From Bacillota bacterium (GTDB taxonomy: Bacteria; Bacillota; Clostridia; Lachnospirales; Lachnospiraceae): a stretch of DNA of 12,286 bases. The position numbers were made by a program, and so were the translations under genes. The DNA lies in the NCBI GenBank assembly GCA_023443225.1, contig JAEZVF010000049.1, positions 1 to 12,286 on the forward strand. The letters run 5' to 3'. This document shows positions 1 to 6,037 of the stretch, piece after piece. The notes beneath the pieces were generated by a model. It made no database searches and was not told where the DNA came from. It worked only from the letters and a program-made list of their open reading frames with translations. Each line of letters starts with the position of its first letter. Position 1 is the first letter of the stretch.

Positions 1-57
1 ATTGTAAATGTTTACTATTTGTTTTTTGAAGTTTTCCTCATAATATCTTTTTGACAT
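1..57 (-). CDS. IS3-family transposase OrfA, N-terminal 19 codons
   Basis: The reading frame starts with ATG at 57-55 and runs off the window edge. The 19 visible residues begin MSKRYYEENFKKQIVNIYN, the typical opening of the helix-turn-helix OrfA protein of IS3/IS150-like elements, which binds the element ends and is frameshift-fused to the DDE integrase OrfB. A strong AGGAGG site at 65-70 lies 7 bases upstream of the ATG. The frame is too short for the ordinary ORF length cut-off. The family call rests on this N-terminal pattern alone. Whether the transposase is intact cannot be seen. Confidence 0.75.
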   Translation of the reverse strand, partial: MSKRYYEENFKKQIVNIYN

Positions 58-78
58 GATTTTTCCTCCTATAATCTC

Positions 79-108
79 ATTATATCATGTTCGGAGAAAA
101 ACTGTCCT
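79..108 (-). promoter_or_regulatory. Promoter of the IS3-type transposase
   Basis: On the minus strand AGGACA (108-103, 4 of 6 to the -35 consensus) is followed after 18 bases by a perfect TATAAT (84-79). The ATG of the transposase follows 21 bases after the -10 box. The -35 box lies at the very tip of the element, as seen in some IS3 members where end-to-end joining makes a stronger promoter. Confidence 0.5.
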
Positions 109-110
109 AT

Positions 111-395
111 TTAGTATAGCCTATCCAGATATTCTAATTTTTGCTCAATTGTCATGTCATTGCTTTTAATCCAATTGCTGGCCGCCAATGTCTCTAGAGC
201 TGCATATTGTACTTCCAATTGTAACCGAATTGTTTTTGCATCTTCTTCTGCTATTTCATACAAGGACTCTTCAACGTTTTTTGTTAAAGCATTGGTAGCT
301 AATACATAAGAAGTTATTCCCAAACCACCACTGATAATTAAAAATAACATTCCATAGAAAACAAATAATTTCACCTTAATACTTTTAAATTTCAC
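111..395 (-). pseudogene. Methyl-accepting chemotaxis protein, truncated by IS insertion
   Basis: This is the first 94 residues of a chemotaxis receptor. A short basic N-terminus is followed by one membrane segment (about residues 9-31) and the start of an extracytoplasmic dCache-like sensor domain rich in helix-forming residues (about 32-94). The start is GTG at 395-393, with AAGGAG 7 bases upstream. A full receptor of this class is around 550-700 residues with a second membrane segment, HAMP domain and cytoplasmic signalling hairpin. All are missing here, because the frame ends at TAA (113-111) against the IS3 element. The rest may lie beyond the left edge of the window. The fragment cannot signal. 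The receptor call rests on topology and sequence style, with no signalling domain in view. Confidence 0.7.
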
Positions 396-464
396 TCTTT
401 TTCTCCTTATTCTGCTGCATCACTGCAATTTTATTATTCATATATAGGAAATAATCCACGAATT

Positions 465-493
465 ATTATATAATCATTTTGAATGCATTACAA
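465..493 (-). promoter_or_regulatory. SigA-type promoter of the truncated chemoreceptor
   Basis: TTGTAA (493-488) is separated by exactly 17 bases from a perfect TATAAT (470-465) on the minus strand. The GTG start of the receptor fragment is 70 bases downstream. No sigma-28 motif is seen for this gene, unlike its upstream neighbour. Confidence 0.6.
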
Positions 494-528
494 CACTTTT
501 TAGATCATTTAGTCAAATAATTTCCATG

Positions 529-574
529 ACAAAAGGCCAACAAACGCTACGTAACACGTCAGTTGACCTTTTGT
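529..574 (-). terminator. Hairpin terminator after the 166-residue gene
   Basis: Arms 529-541 and 562-574 form a 13-bp stem with one G-U wobble on the minus strand. The loop is about 20 bases. The 3' arm ends in TTTTGT, so the U-tract is part of the stem. It lies 33 bases after the stop of the gene ending at 607 and could work in both directions. Confidence 0.6.
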
Positions 575-606
575 TTAAAATTGATCCAATCACTAAAAAG
601 ACTATT

Positions 607-1107
607 TTAAGCTAACTTATCAAATTCCGTCTCATCATCATAGGAATATGAAACCATCTTGAATACAAATGCATCATCCCAATATTTCATTTTATTAGTC
701 ACTTTCTTTAATTCTAATTCGTCATTAAAATTATTCAACAGATCTTTTCGTTCACTTTCACTCATATTTTCTAACATTGACTTTACAGAAAACATGGTTT
801 TCCTAATGTCGTTTAATGAAACCATTGGAGCTTCGGGACTGGATATATAATCAATAGAATTCTTCTGTTCCTCAATACTTTCTTTGCTCTTTTCAACATA
901 ACCGCTAGTAACCTTGTTTTTTAGCTTTAACCTTATTCCCTTAACCGATTTCGATTCAGCAATACTTTTGGCTAATTTATTACAACTTTCTGGATCCTTC
1001 AGCCATAAATATTGTAGGTCATTTAAAGTAATCAATCTACCTGTACGATATCGATCATATATCATTTTTACCCTTTTATCCAATAGAGGTTTCTCTTTTA
1101 TACTCAT
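607..1107 (-). CDS. Unrecognised 166-residue protein of the sigma-28 regulon
   Basis: I do not recognise the family. It is a soluble, charged, mostly helical protein with no signal peptide or membrane segment. The first part (about residues 10-60) is basic and aromatic, with a stretch resembling a small helical domain (TLNDLQYLWLKDPESCNKLA). A polar Ser/Glu/Lys linker follows (about 70-95), then an acidic helical C-terminal half ending in a Tyr/Asp/Glu-rich tail. The start is ATG at 1107, because AAGGAGGG lies 7 bases upstream; a TTG seven codons earlier would overlap that site and is rejected. The gene is monocistronic between its own promoter and a hairpin. The exact sigma-28 promoter upstream and the neighbouring chemoreceptor suggest a role in motility or chemotaxis, but this is inference from regulation and position only. 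Confidence 0.8.
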   Translation of the reverse strand: MSIKEKPLLDKRVKMIYDRYRTGRLITLNDLQYLWLKDPESCNKLAKSIAESKSVKGIRLKLKNKVTSGYVEKSKESIEEQKNSIDYISSPEAPMVSLNDIRKTMFSVKSMLENMSESERKDLLNNFNDELELKKVTNKMKYWDDAFVFKMVSYSYDDETEFDKLA

Positions 1108-1181
1108 AAATAATCCCTCCTTGCACAAAATTGATATCCAATATTACTAAACCCTTAAAATACTTTTCTTTTATAATTTAT

Positions 1182-1208
1182 ATATCGGCTATTTTACTGA
1201 TTATTTTA
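1182..1208 (-). promoter_or_regulatory. Sigma-28 (SigD/FliA) promoter
   Basis: On the minus strand TAAA (1208-1205) is followed after exactly 15 bases by GCCGATAT (1189-1182). This is an exact match to the Bacillus SigD consensus TAAA-N15-GCCGATAT for flagellar and chemotaxis genes. The start codon of the 166-residue gene is 74 bases downstream, giving a leader of about 65-70 bases. Confidence 0.8.
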
Positions 1209-1238
1209 TGCCCCATGCATTATTTTATTAAGATAGGC

Positions 1239-1745
1239 TTATTCCTTCACCAATGCATATAGTTTCATATCCTCTATTGTTCCATTCTTAACAGCATTTT
1301 TTCTTAAAATACCTTCCAAATGAAAACCTGCTTTTTCAAGTATACGGCAAGATGCAATGTTTCGTGCAAAAGGTTCTGCAAATATTCTAATAATATCTGT
1401 TGTATTAAAAATTAATTCACACGTTTGCTTCACCGCACAGGTTCCATACCCCTGCCCCCAATAGGATTCAGAAATATAATAACCCATTTCCGCAGTTTGA
1501 CGATGGATATTGTCTTTACGAAACACACCAATACTTCCGATTACCTTATCTTCATAAGTGATTGCATATGCAAACGTTCTATCCTTATCTGAATTAAGCA
1601 TAGCACTTATGTATTCTTTTGCATCGTTAACTGTGTATGGAAATGGCAATCCATCTCTCAAATTATCATGTATTTTCCTATTGTTAAGTGCTTCTGACAG
1701 TTGTTCTGCATCTTCGATTCTCCAAGTACGTATTTTACAATTCAT
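1239..1745 (-). CDS. GNAT-family N-acetyltransferase, RimJ/RimL-like
   Basis: The 168-residue length fits a single Acetyltransf_3-type GNAT domain, which moves an acetyl group from acetyl-CoA to an amine. The N-terminal IRTWRIEDAEQLSEA strand and helix are typical. Motif A is seen as YYISESYWGQGYGT (about residues 89-102), whose Gly-rich turn binds the acetyl-CoA pyrophosphate. The later NIASCRILEKAGF (about 129-141) is the usual motif B with the Asn-x-x-Ser/Ala pattern. The acceptor is unknown: ribosomal protein N-termini, a small amine or an antibiotic are all possible. The ATG has AGGAGGG 6 bases upstream. It starts one base after the stop of the membrane protein gene, so the two are probably translationally coupled in the TetR operon. 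Confidence 0.88.
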   Translation of the reverse strand: MNCKIRTWRIEDAEQLSEALNNRKIHDNLRDGLPFPYTVNDAKEYISAMLNSDKDRTFAYAITYEDKVIGSIGVFRKDNIHRQTAEMGYYISESYWGQGYGTCAVKQTCELIFNTTDIIRIFAEPFARNIASCRILEKAGFHLEGILRKNAVKNGTIEDMKLYALVKE

Positions 1746-1746
1746 T

Positions 1747-2100
1747 TCATTCCCTCCTGCAACTTTGTTTAATCACCATAGTACCAAAATAGATAAGCAA
1801 ATAATAATCCCATAATAGATACGCCCAAACACTGCAGTTACCATTTAAAATTATTATTAAATAAGCAATTAAAATAATTAATAGGTTAAATATACTAAAT
1901 CCCATTAATACCTTGTTCTTTTTATAATAGTACAAATGAAAAGCAACTGCTACCATAAAAGAATAATCCATTATACTAATAGCTACTTTCAAAATTTGAG
2001 GGTACTGCTGTTGCACCATCCCCTGGTATGATAATAACATAACCGTAAACAAAGCCGAAACAAATACAATAACATTCAATAGTCTAATAATTTGCTTCAT
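1747..2100 (-). CDS. Small four-helix membrane protein of unknown function
   Basis: This 117-residue hydrophobic protein has about four predicted membrane helices (roughly residues 7-26, 38-58, 64-85 and 91-110). Short loops separate them, including a Tyr/Lys-rich turn (YYYKKNK) that marks a likely cytoplasmic side. There is no signal peptidase site or recognisable motif. The ATG has a purine-rich site (AAGGGGGA) about 9 bases upstream. The gene lies 14 bases after the TetR gene and one base before the acetyltransferase gene, so it is the middle gene of a three-gene operon. A transport, sensing or resistance role under TetR control would fit the context but nothing in the sequence shows it. 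Confidence 0.72.
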   Translation of the reverse strand: MKQIIRLLNVIVFVSALFTVMLLSYQGMVQQQYPQILKVAISIMDYSFMVAVAFHLYYYKKNKVLMGFSIFNLLIILIAYLIIILNGNCSVWAYLLWDYYLLIYFGTMVIKQSCRRE

Positions 2101-2114
2101 AAACTCTTTCCCCC

Positions 2115-2681
2115 TTATTCAAATAGCATCTCCTTCCATATATTGACAATACGATCCGCTACCTCTTCCGTAATTGGTATAACACGACTCCACATTCGTA
2201 CTCCCTGATAGGAATAGAGAATCATATCCACTGCCTGATCAATTGAGATATTCTGAATCTCCTTTCTTTCTATCCCATAAGAAAGCAGCCTTCGCCATTT
2301 TTGTGTCCCTATTTCGTTTAACTCCAGAAACAGATCCTTATTTACTGTGTTAGAATACTCATAGATAGCTAAGCTTAATGAGTTGGAAGCATCTATCATC
2401 TCTGCCCGAAGTTGTTCTGATACTTCATTAAAAATCTGCTGCATTGGTATCCCATTTTTCATATGAATGGAGAATTCATCAATGCTCTCAGCTGACATCT
2501 GTCGAAAAAGTTCCTCAAAAATCTGTGCCGTACCAGCATAATGACGGTATAATCCCCCACGGCTTAATCCAGTATCTTCACAAATATCTTTCATCGTAAC
2601 TGCATTGAATCCCTTCTCTGCAAACAATCGGTATGCAGCCTTTTTTATCAATCTTTTTGTCTGATTTCCCTTTTCCCCCAA
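2115..2681 (-). CDS. TetR-family transcriptional regulator (TTG start)
   Basis: The 188-residue length suits the family. The N-terminal DNA-binding domain is clear. Helix 1 is the KRLIKKAAYRLFAEKGF stretch (about residues 9-25). The helix-turn-helix is about 28-48, with VTMKDICEDTGLSRGGLYRHY carrying the typical Gly-Leu-Ser and Leu-Tyr-x-His-Tyr pattern. The C-terminal 140 residues form the variable ligand-binding and dimer domain. The start is taken as TTG at 2681-2679, because AAAGGAGG lies 8 bases upstream. The frame stays open to 2801, but that extension would run back through the promoter and add 40 residues not usual in the family. It most likely represses its own operon through the two palindromes upstream. 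The inducer is unknown. Confidence 0.85.
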   Translation of the reverse strand: MGEKGNQTKRLIKKAAYRLFAEKGFNAVTMKDICEDTGLSRGGLYRHYAGTAQIFEELFRQMSAESIDEFSIHMKNGIPMQQIFNEVSEQLRAEMIDASNSLSLAIYEYSNTVNKDLFLELNEIGTQKWRRLLSYGIERKEIQNISIDQAVDMILYSYQGVRMWSRVIPITEEVADRIVNIWKEMLFE

Positions 2682-2708
2682 ATGAGTCACCTCCTTTAAC
2701 ACAATTGC

Positions 2709-2748
2709 GACACATGTGTTTCTTTTACTATTTTGCGACACTCGTGTC
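2709..2748. promoter_or_regulatory. Twin palindromic operator for the TetR regulator
   Basis: Two related palindromes, GACACATGTGTT (2709-2720) and GACACTCGTGTC (2737-2748), share the half-site GACAC and the same TTGC flank. TTGCGACAC repeats with a period of 28 bases (2705-2713 and 2733-2741). One box fills the spacer of the regulator's promoter; the other lies downstream of the -10 box, near the transcription start. This layout suits a TetR dimer blocking polymerase. Confidence 0.7.
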
Positions 2749-2759
2749 TTTTTTGTCAA
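2730..2759 (-). promoter_or_regulatory. SigA-type promoter of the TetR operon
   Basis: A perfect TTGACA (2759-2754) is followed after 18 bases by CAAAAT (2735-2730, 4 of 6 to consensus) on the minus strand. The upstream palindrome box lies entirely inside the spacer, and the TTG start is 48 bases downstream of the -10 box. Confidence 0.6.
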
Positions 2760-2777
2760 GTATTTTTTTAATAGTTC

Positions 2778-2829
2778 AAAAAAACCCTTATCCTTTACCA
2801 CATCATACTATGGAAGGAAAAAGGGTTTT
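2778..2829 (-). terminator. Intrinsic terminator closing the nucleoside cluster
   Basis: On the minus strand AAAACCCTT...CCTT arms (2829-2814 and 2796-2781) pair across a loop of about 17 bases with a small internal mismatch. GGG followed by seven T residues (2784-2778) makes the U-tract. It lies 43 bases after the oxidoreductase stop and just before the TetR promoter. Confidence 0.85.
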
Positions 2830-2872
2830 CATTTATTTGATACTCATACGTACATAGTGCAAACACTACACC

Positions 2873-3850
2873 TTATTGTTGAAATATTTGAAGTAAAGCT
2901 TCATCAATAACCTTTGCATTATGAAAAGAATCTTCGAACGTTACAAACGGTTTCTCTCCATTCAGAATACATCTGCCAAACTGTTCAACCTCAAGCATAT
3001 AATTATGTGGGCAGTTGACTGTTATTTTCTGAATATCGGAACCCTTTGTTATTATTATACTGGTATCTCCTTCTGCATTAAAGTGAACCGGAACATGAAT
3101 CACACCTTTATCCCCAACAATTGTGTACTCACATCTCGATGCACTAATTATGGAACAATAGGAAACTGCTTTTATTCCCCCATTAAATTCCATCATAATA
3201 CAACTGCTTTCATCAACACCTGATTGCTCGCCAACTTCTCCTGTTGCAAAAATGGTAGTCGGTTCAGAACCTATAATATGCCTGATGATATTGATATTAT
3301 AGCAGCCAACATCATAAGTTGCGCCTCCGGCTAGTGTTTTATCCAATCTGACATCTGATTTATTATCCAAATTAAAAGTAAAATGAGAATCAACAAATTT
3401 CAATTTGCCAATCGTTCCTTCCTCCACAAGGCTCTTTACTCTTTTAGTTAAAGGACTATGGCGGTATGCAAATGCCTCCATGAGAAGTACTCCATTTTTA
3501 TCTGCTGCTTCCTTCATAGCTTTTACTTCATCAGCATTAATTCCCAAAGGCTTTTCACATAATACATGTTTTTTCTTCTCCGCTGCCTTGAGTGCCCATT
3601 CGTAATGTAGAGCATTCGGCAGTGGAATATAAACTGCATCAATCTCCGGATCATCTAACAATTCTTCATAGCCGGTATATACCTTAACTGGATTAAATTT
3701 TTCACGAAAAGCTTCTAATTTCCTTCCTGCTCCTCTACTTGAAATTGCAAAAAGTTTAGCATTCTCTGCACTTAATATACCTGGTATCACCGCCTGTTCT
3801 GCTATTCCGGCACATCCCAGTACACCCCAATTAATAATTGCTTTGCCCAT
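2873..3850 (-). CDS. Gfo/Idh/MocA-family NAD(P)-dependent oxidoreductase
   Basis: The 325-residue length is usual for this sugar and polyol dehydrogenase family. The N-terminal Rossmann fold has GVLGCAGIAE (about residues 9-18) for the dinucleotide. The family lysine lies in CEKPLG (about 98-103). The C-terminal domain carries GGATYDVGCYNINIIRH (about 175-191), the usual GG-x-x-x-D-x-G pattern. Here Cys-Tyr stands where many members have His, as in glucose-fructose oxidoreductase and dihydrodiol dehydrogenase-like branches. The start is ATG at 3850, right before the Rossmann strand, with AGAAGGT upstream. An upstream in-frame start would add 28 basic residues with no domain and run back towards the permease gene. 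It is the last gene of the nucleoside cluster, 52 bases after the permease. It probably oxidises a sugar or nucleoside-derived compound; the substrate cannot be read from sequence. Confidence 0.9.
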   Translation of the reverse strand: MGKAIINWGVLGCAGIAEQAVIPGILSAENAKLFAISSRGAGRKLEAFREKFNPVKVYTGYEELLDDPEIDAVYIPLPNALHYEWALKAAEKKKHVLCEKPLGINADEVKAMKEAADKNGVLLMEAFAYRHSPLTKRVKSLVEEGTIGKLKFVDSHFTFNLDNKSDVRLDKTLAGGATYDVGCYNINIIRHIIGSEPTTIFATGEVGEQSGVDESSCIMMEFNGGIKAVSYCSIISASRCEYTIVGDKGVIHVPVHFNAEGDTSIIITKGSDIQKITVNCPHNYMLEVEQFGRCILNGEKPFVTFEDSFHNAKVIDEALLQIFQQ

Positions 3851-3902
3851 GTTATCTACCTTCTTTCTTCTTAGTAGTATCCTTGCTTTGCGATACACGT
3901 AT

Positions 3903-4862
3903 CTATCTTTTACCTTTATCATAGATTTCTCCAAGTGCTCTAGGAGAACGGTTTGTTTTTGAGAAAAAGATAAGCAAAAGTAACGTCAGTACATAAGGAA
4001 GGATCATAATTAAATCCGAAAATGTACTTGGTAATTCAAGTATTTGGCCAATTTTATATCCTCCAGCTTTTGCAAAACCAAATAATAAGCAGGCGCCTAA
4101 GGTAGGCATGATTTGCCAGTTGCCAAAAATTAGTGCTGAGATTGCTAGATAACCATAACCCATATAAATACTTGGAGAAAAATTTGCTGATATTGAATAA
4201 GCAAAACACATTCCGCCCAATCCGGATAATGCACCGGACACCATAACTGCCTTAAATCGAATTTTTGATACTTCCACACCAGCTGCATCAACGGAATGAG
4301 GATTATCTCCACAAGCTCTTAATCGCAACCCATATTTTGTTTTGTACAGAACATACCACGCAAAACAAGCAATGATTATTATGATAATCTCAAATGGGTA
4401 AATATTTTTGAAAACTGCACCTATGATAGGAATGCTTGATATTCCTCCAATCGTAAATCTATTTGATACACCTAATTGAAATTTATCTGACATTGCACCA
4501 AACACAATACTATTAATCTGTGTAGTTAAAAATACGGTGAGAGCTGTAGCAAGTATATTAATTACAACACCGCTGATTACTTGATTTGCTTTGAACTTAA
4601 TACATAACAAAGCATGTAACATGGAATAAAGCATTCCACCCAACATAGCAAACAAGAACGCTACAAAGGATAATTTTTGTACATCAAGATTCATAAACTT
4701 AGCTAATAAAACTACTGTAAGGGCTCCGAAAAAGGCGCCGAATCCTTGTAAACCTTCAATAGCTAAATTTGTTATACCACTCTTTTCACTATATATTCCA
4801 CCAACTGCCATTATAAACAGAGGTAATGCAAAGGATAATCCATCAATAATAACCGTTTCCAT
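3903..4862 (-). CDS. Nucleoside ABC transporter permease, NupQ/YufQ-type
   Basis: This 319-residue integral membrane protein is one half of the transmembrane channel of a BMP-type nucleoside importer. The N-terminus has the family pattern YSEKSGITNLAIEG (about residues 24-37), followed by a Gly/Phe-rich helix. The later SGALSGLGGM region (about 210-219) is the cytoplasmic coupling segment that contacts the ATPase. About eight to ten membrane helices can be traced. The start ATG overlaps the stop of the previous permease by one base (TAATG), which implies translational coupling and balanced production of the two half-channels. The family also includes guanosine and inosine importers of Bacillus and streptococci; ribose or other riboside import cannot be excluded. 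Confidence 0.9.
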   Translation of the reverse strand: METVIIDGLSFALPLFIMAVGGIYSEKSGITNLAIEGLQGFGAFFGALTVVLLAKFMNLDVQKLSFVAFLFAMLGGMLYSMLHALLCIKFKANQVISGVVINILATALTVFLTTQINSIVFGAMSDKFQLGVSNRFTIGGISSIPIIGAVFKNIYPFEIIIIIIACFAWYVLYKTKYGLRLRACGDNPHSVDAAGVEVSKIRFKAVMVSGALSGLGGMCFAYSISANFSPSIYMGYGYLAISALIFGNWQIMPTLGACLLFGFAKAGGYKIGQILELPSTFSDLIMILPYVLTLLLLIFFSKTNRSPRALGEIYDKGKR

Positions 4863-6037
4863 TATTCTTCACTCCCCTCTTCTACTTTGTAATTTAATTT
4901 ATCTTGACTAACTTTAATTCTGTATTTTATAAATGCTCCACAAGCGCTAAATAGTAAAATCAGACCAGTGATAACGGATGCGATTTCCTGACGAACACCA
5001 GCTATGGAACTCATATAGGTACTGCCTTTATCGATGATTGAAATTAAGAAGGAAGAAACAATAATTCCAATCGGATTAGAATTGCCAAGTAGTGCAACAG
5101 CAATTGCATCAAAACCAATACTTGGTAATACTCGTGGTTGTATTGATGCATAATAACCAAGATAATAGGTAACTCCTGCCAATCCTGCAAGTGCACCTGA
5201 AATAACCATTGTAGTTATCATGGTTTTACCAACGCTAATACCAGCATACCTAGCAGCTTTCTGATTCGCTCCGACTGTTTTTATTTCAAAGCCAATACGA
5301 ATTTTATCAATAAAGATTTTCATAAAAATAGCAACAATGATTGCCAAAACAATTCCTAAGGATATATCCATTTTCAGACCTGCAAGTTCAATATTTACTA
5401 AGGTTAAACGTGCCGAGTTAGAAATATATTTGGACTGTCGTGAAACTGGATCAATATAATAGGTATTAATAAAAAAGCTTAATACATATTGAACAATATA
5501 ATTAAACATGATAGTAGATACTACTTCATTAATATTAAACTTATATTTTAGTAAGCCTACCAAGCCTCCAAGTGCTGCACCAGCTACCATACCGATGAGC
5601 AAAACAAGAGGTTTTGCGATTATACTGCTTAATCCACTATAACCCACAAGAACGGTGGCGGTATATCCAGCTAACAGCATTTGTCCTGATACTCCAATAT
5701 TAAACAAGCCGCCTTTTAAGGCAACTGCTACAGATAAAGAAGCAAATAGCAGTGGCGTCATAGCATTTAATAAGATCAAAAAATCAGTTACTATACTTTT
5801 ATATCCAGCATAAGACGGCTTTGGCAGTATTCCAGCTCCTTGTAATAGATTATAAAAAGCTCCGATTGGATTTTTCCCAATCATTAGTATTACAATGGAT
5901 GCTGCTATCAAACTTAAGACGATAGAAAAAACAGGAATTGTAATTGCCTGCCACTTTTCATTTCCCATAAGTTTCAAAAAACATTTTTTAATTATATTCA
6001 AGTTTTTCCTATTTGTGTTACCATTCCTTCTGCTCAT
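4862..6037 (-). CDS. Nucleoside ABC transporter permease, NupP/YufP-type
   Basis: This 391-residue integral membrane protein is the partner half-channel. A basic cytoplasmic N-terminal tail of about 30 residues precedes the first helix (about 32-54) and makes the protein somewhat longer than the typical 350-residue family member. The hallmark GLFNIGVSGQMLLAG lies at about residues 110-124. A second conserved stretch, SGALAGLAGVTYYLGYYAS, is the coupling region near the C-terminal third. The C-terminus is acidic. The start ATG overlaps the stop of the ATPase gene in an ATGA junction (6037-6034), showing tight coupling. With the other permease, the double ATPase and the lipoprotein it should form a complete importer. 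Confidence 0.9.
   Translation of the reverse strand: MSRRNGNTNRKNLNIIKKCFLKLMGNEKWQAITIPVFSIVLSLIAASIVILMIGKNPIGAFYNLLQGAGILPKPSYAGYKSIVTDFLILLNAMTPLLFASLSVAVALKGGLFNIGVSGQMLLAGYTATVLVGYSGLSSIIAKPLVLLIGMVAGAALGGLVGLLKYKFNINEVVSTIMFNYIVQYVLSFFINTYYIDPVSRQSKYISNSARLTLVNIELAGLKMDISLGIVLAIIVAIFMKIFIDKIRIGFEIKTVGANQKAARYAGISVGKTMITTMVISGALAGLAGVTYYLGYYASIQPRVLPSIGFDAIAVALLGNSNPIGIIVSSFLISIIDKGSTYMSSIAGVRQEIASVITGLILLFSACGAFIKYRIKVSQDKLNYKVEEGSEE

Larger units (their letters stand above)
1..108 (-). mobile_element. IS3-family insertion sequence, 5' end only
   Basis: This is the left end of an insertion sequence read on the minus strand. It contains the start of an OrfA-type transposase (57 down to 1), its ribosome binding site (61-70) and a promoter close to the element tip. 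The outer boundary is placed near 108-110, where the coding sequence of the interrupted chemotaxis receptor stops making sense. The terminal repeat and target duplication cannot be confirmed because the other end lies outside the window. Confidence 0.75.

Noticed and set aside
2633..2910. Overlapping plus-strand open frames across the TetR start and terminator
   Set aside because: They lie across promoter, operator and terminator elements, have no ribosome binding site and no recognisable domain.
3851..3934. N-terminal extension of the Gfo/Idh/MocA oxidoreductase by 28 codons
   Set aside because: The extension is basic, has no domain and lies before the first Rossmann strand. ATG at 3850 with AGAAGGT upstream fits the family start.
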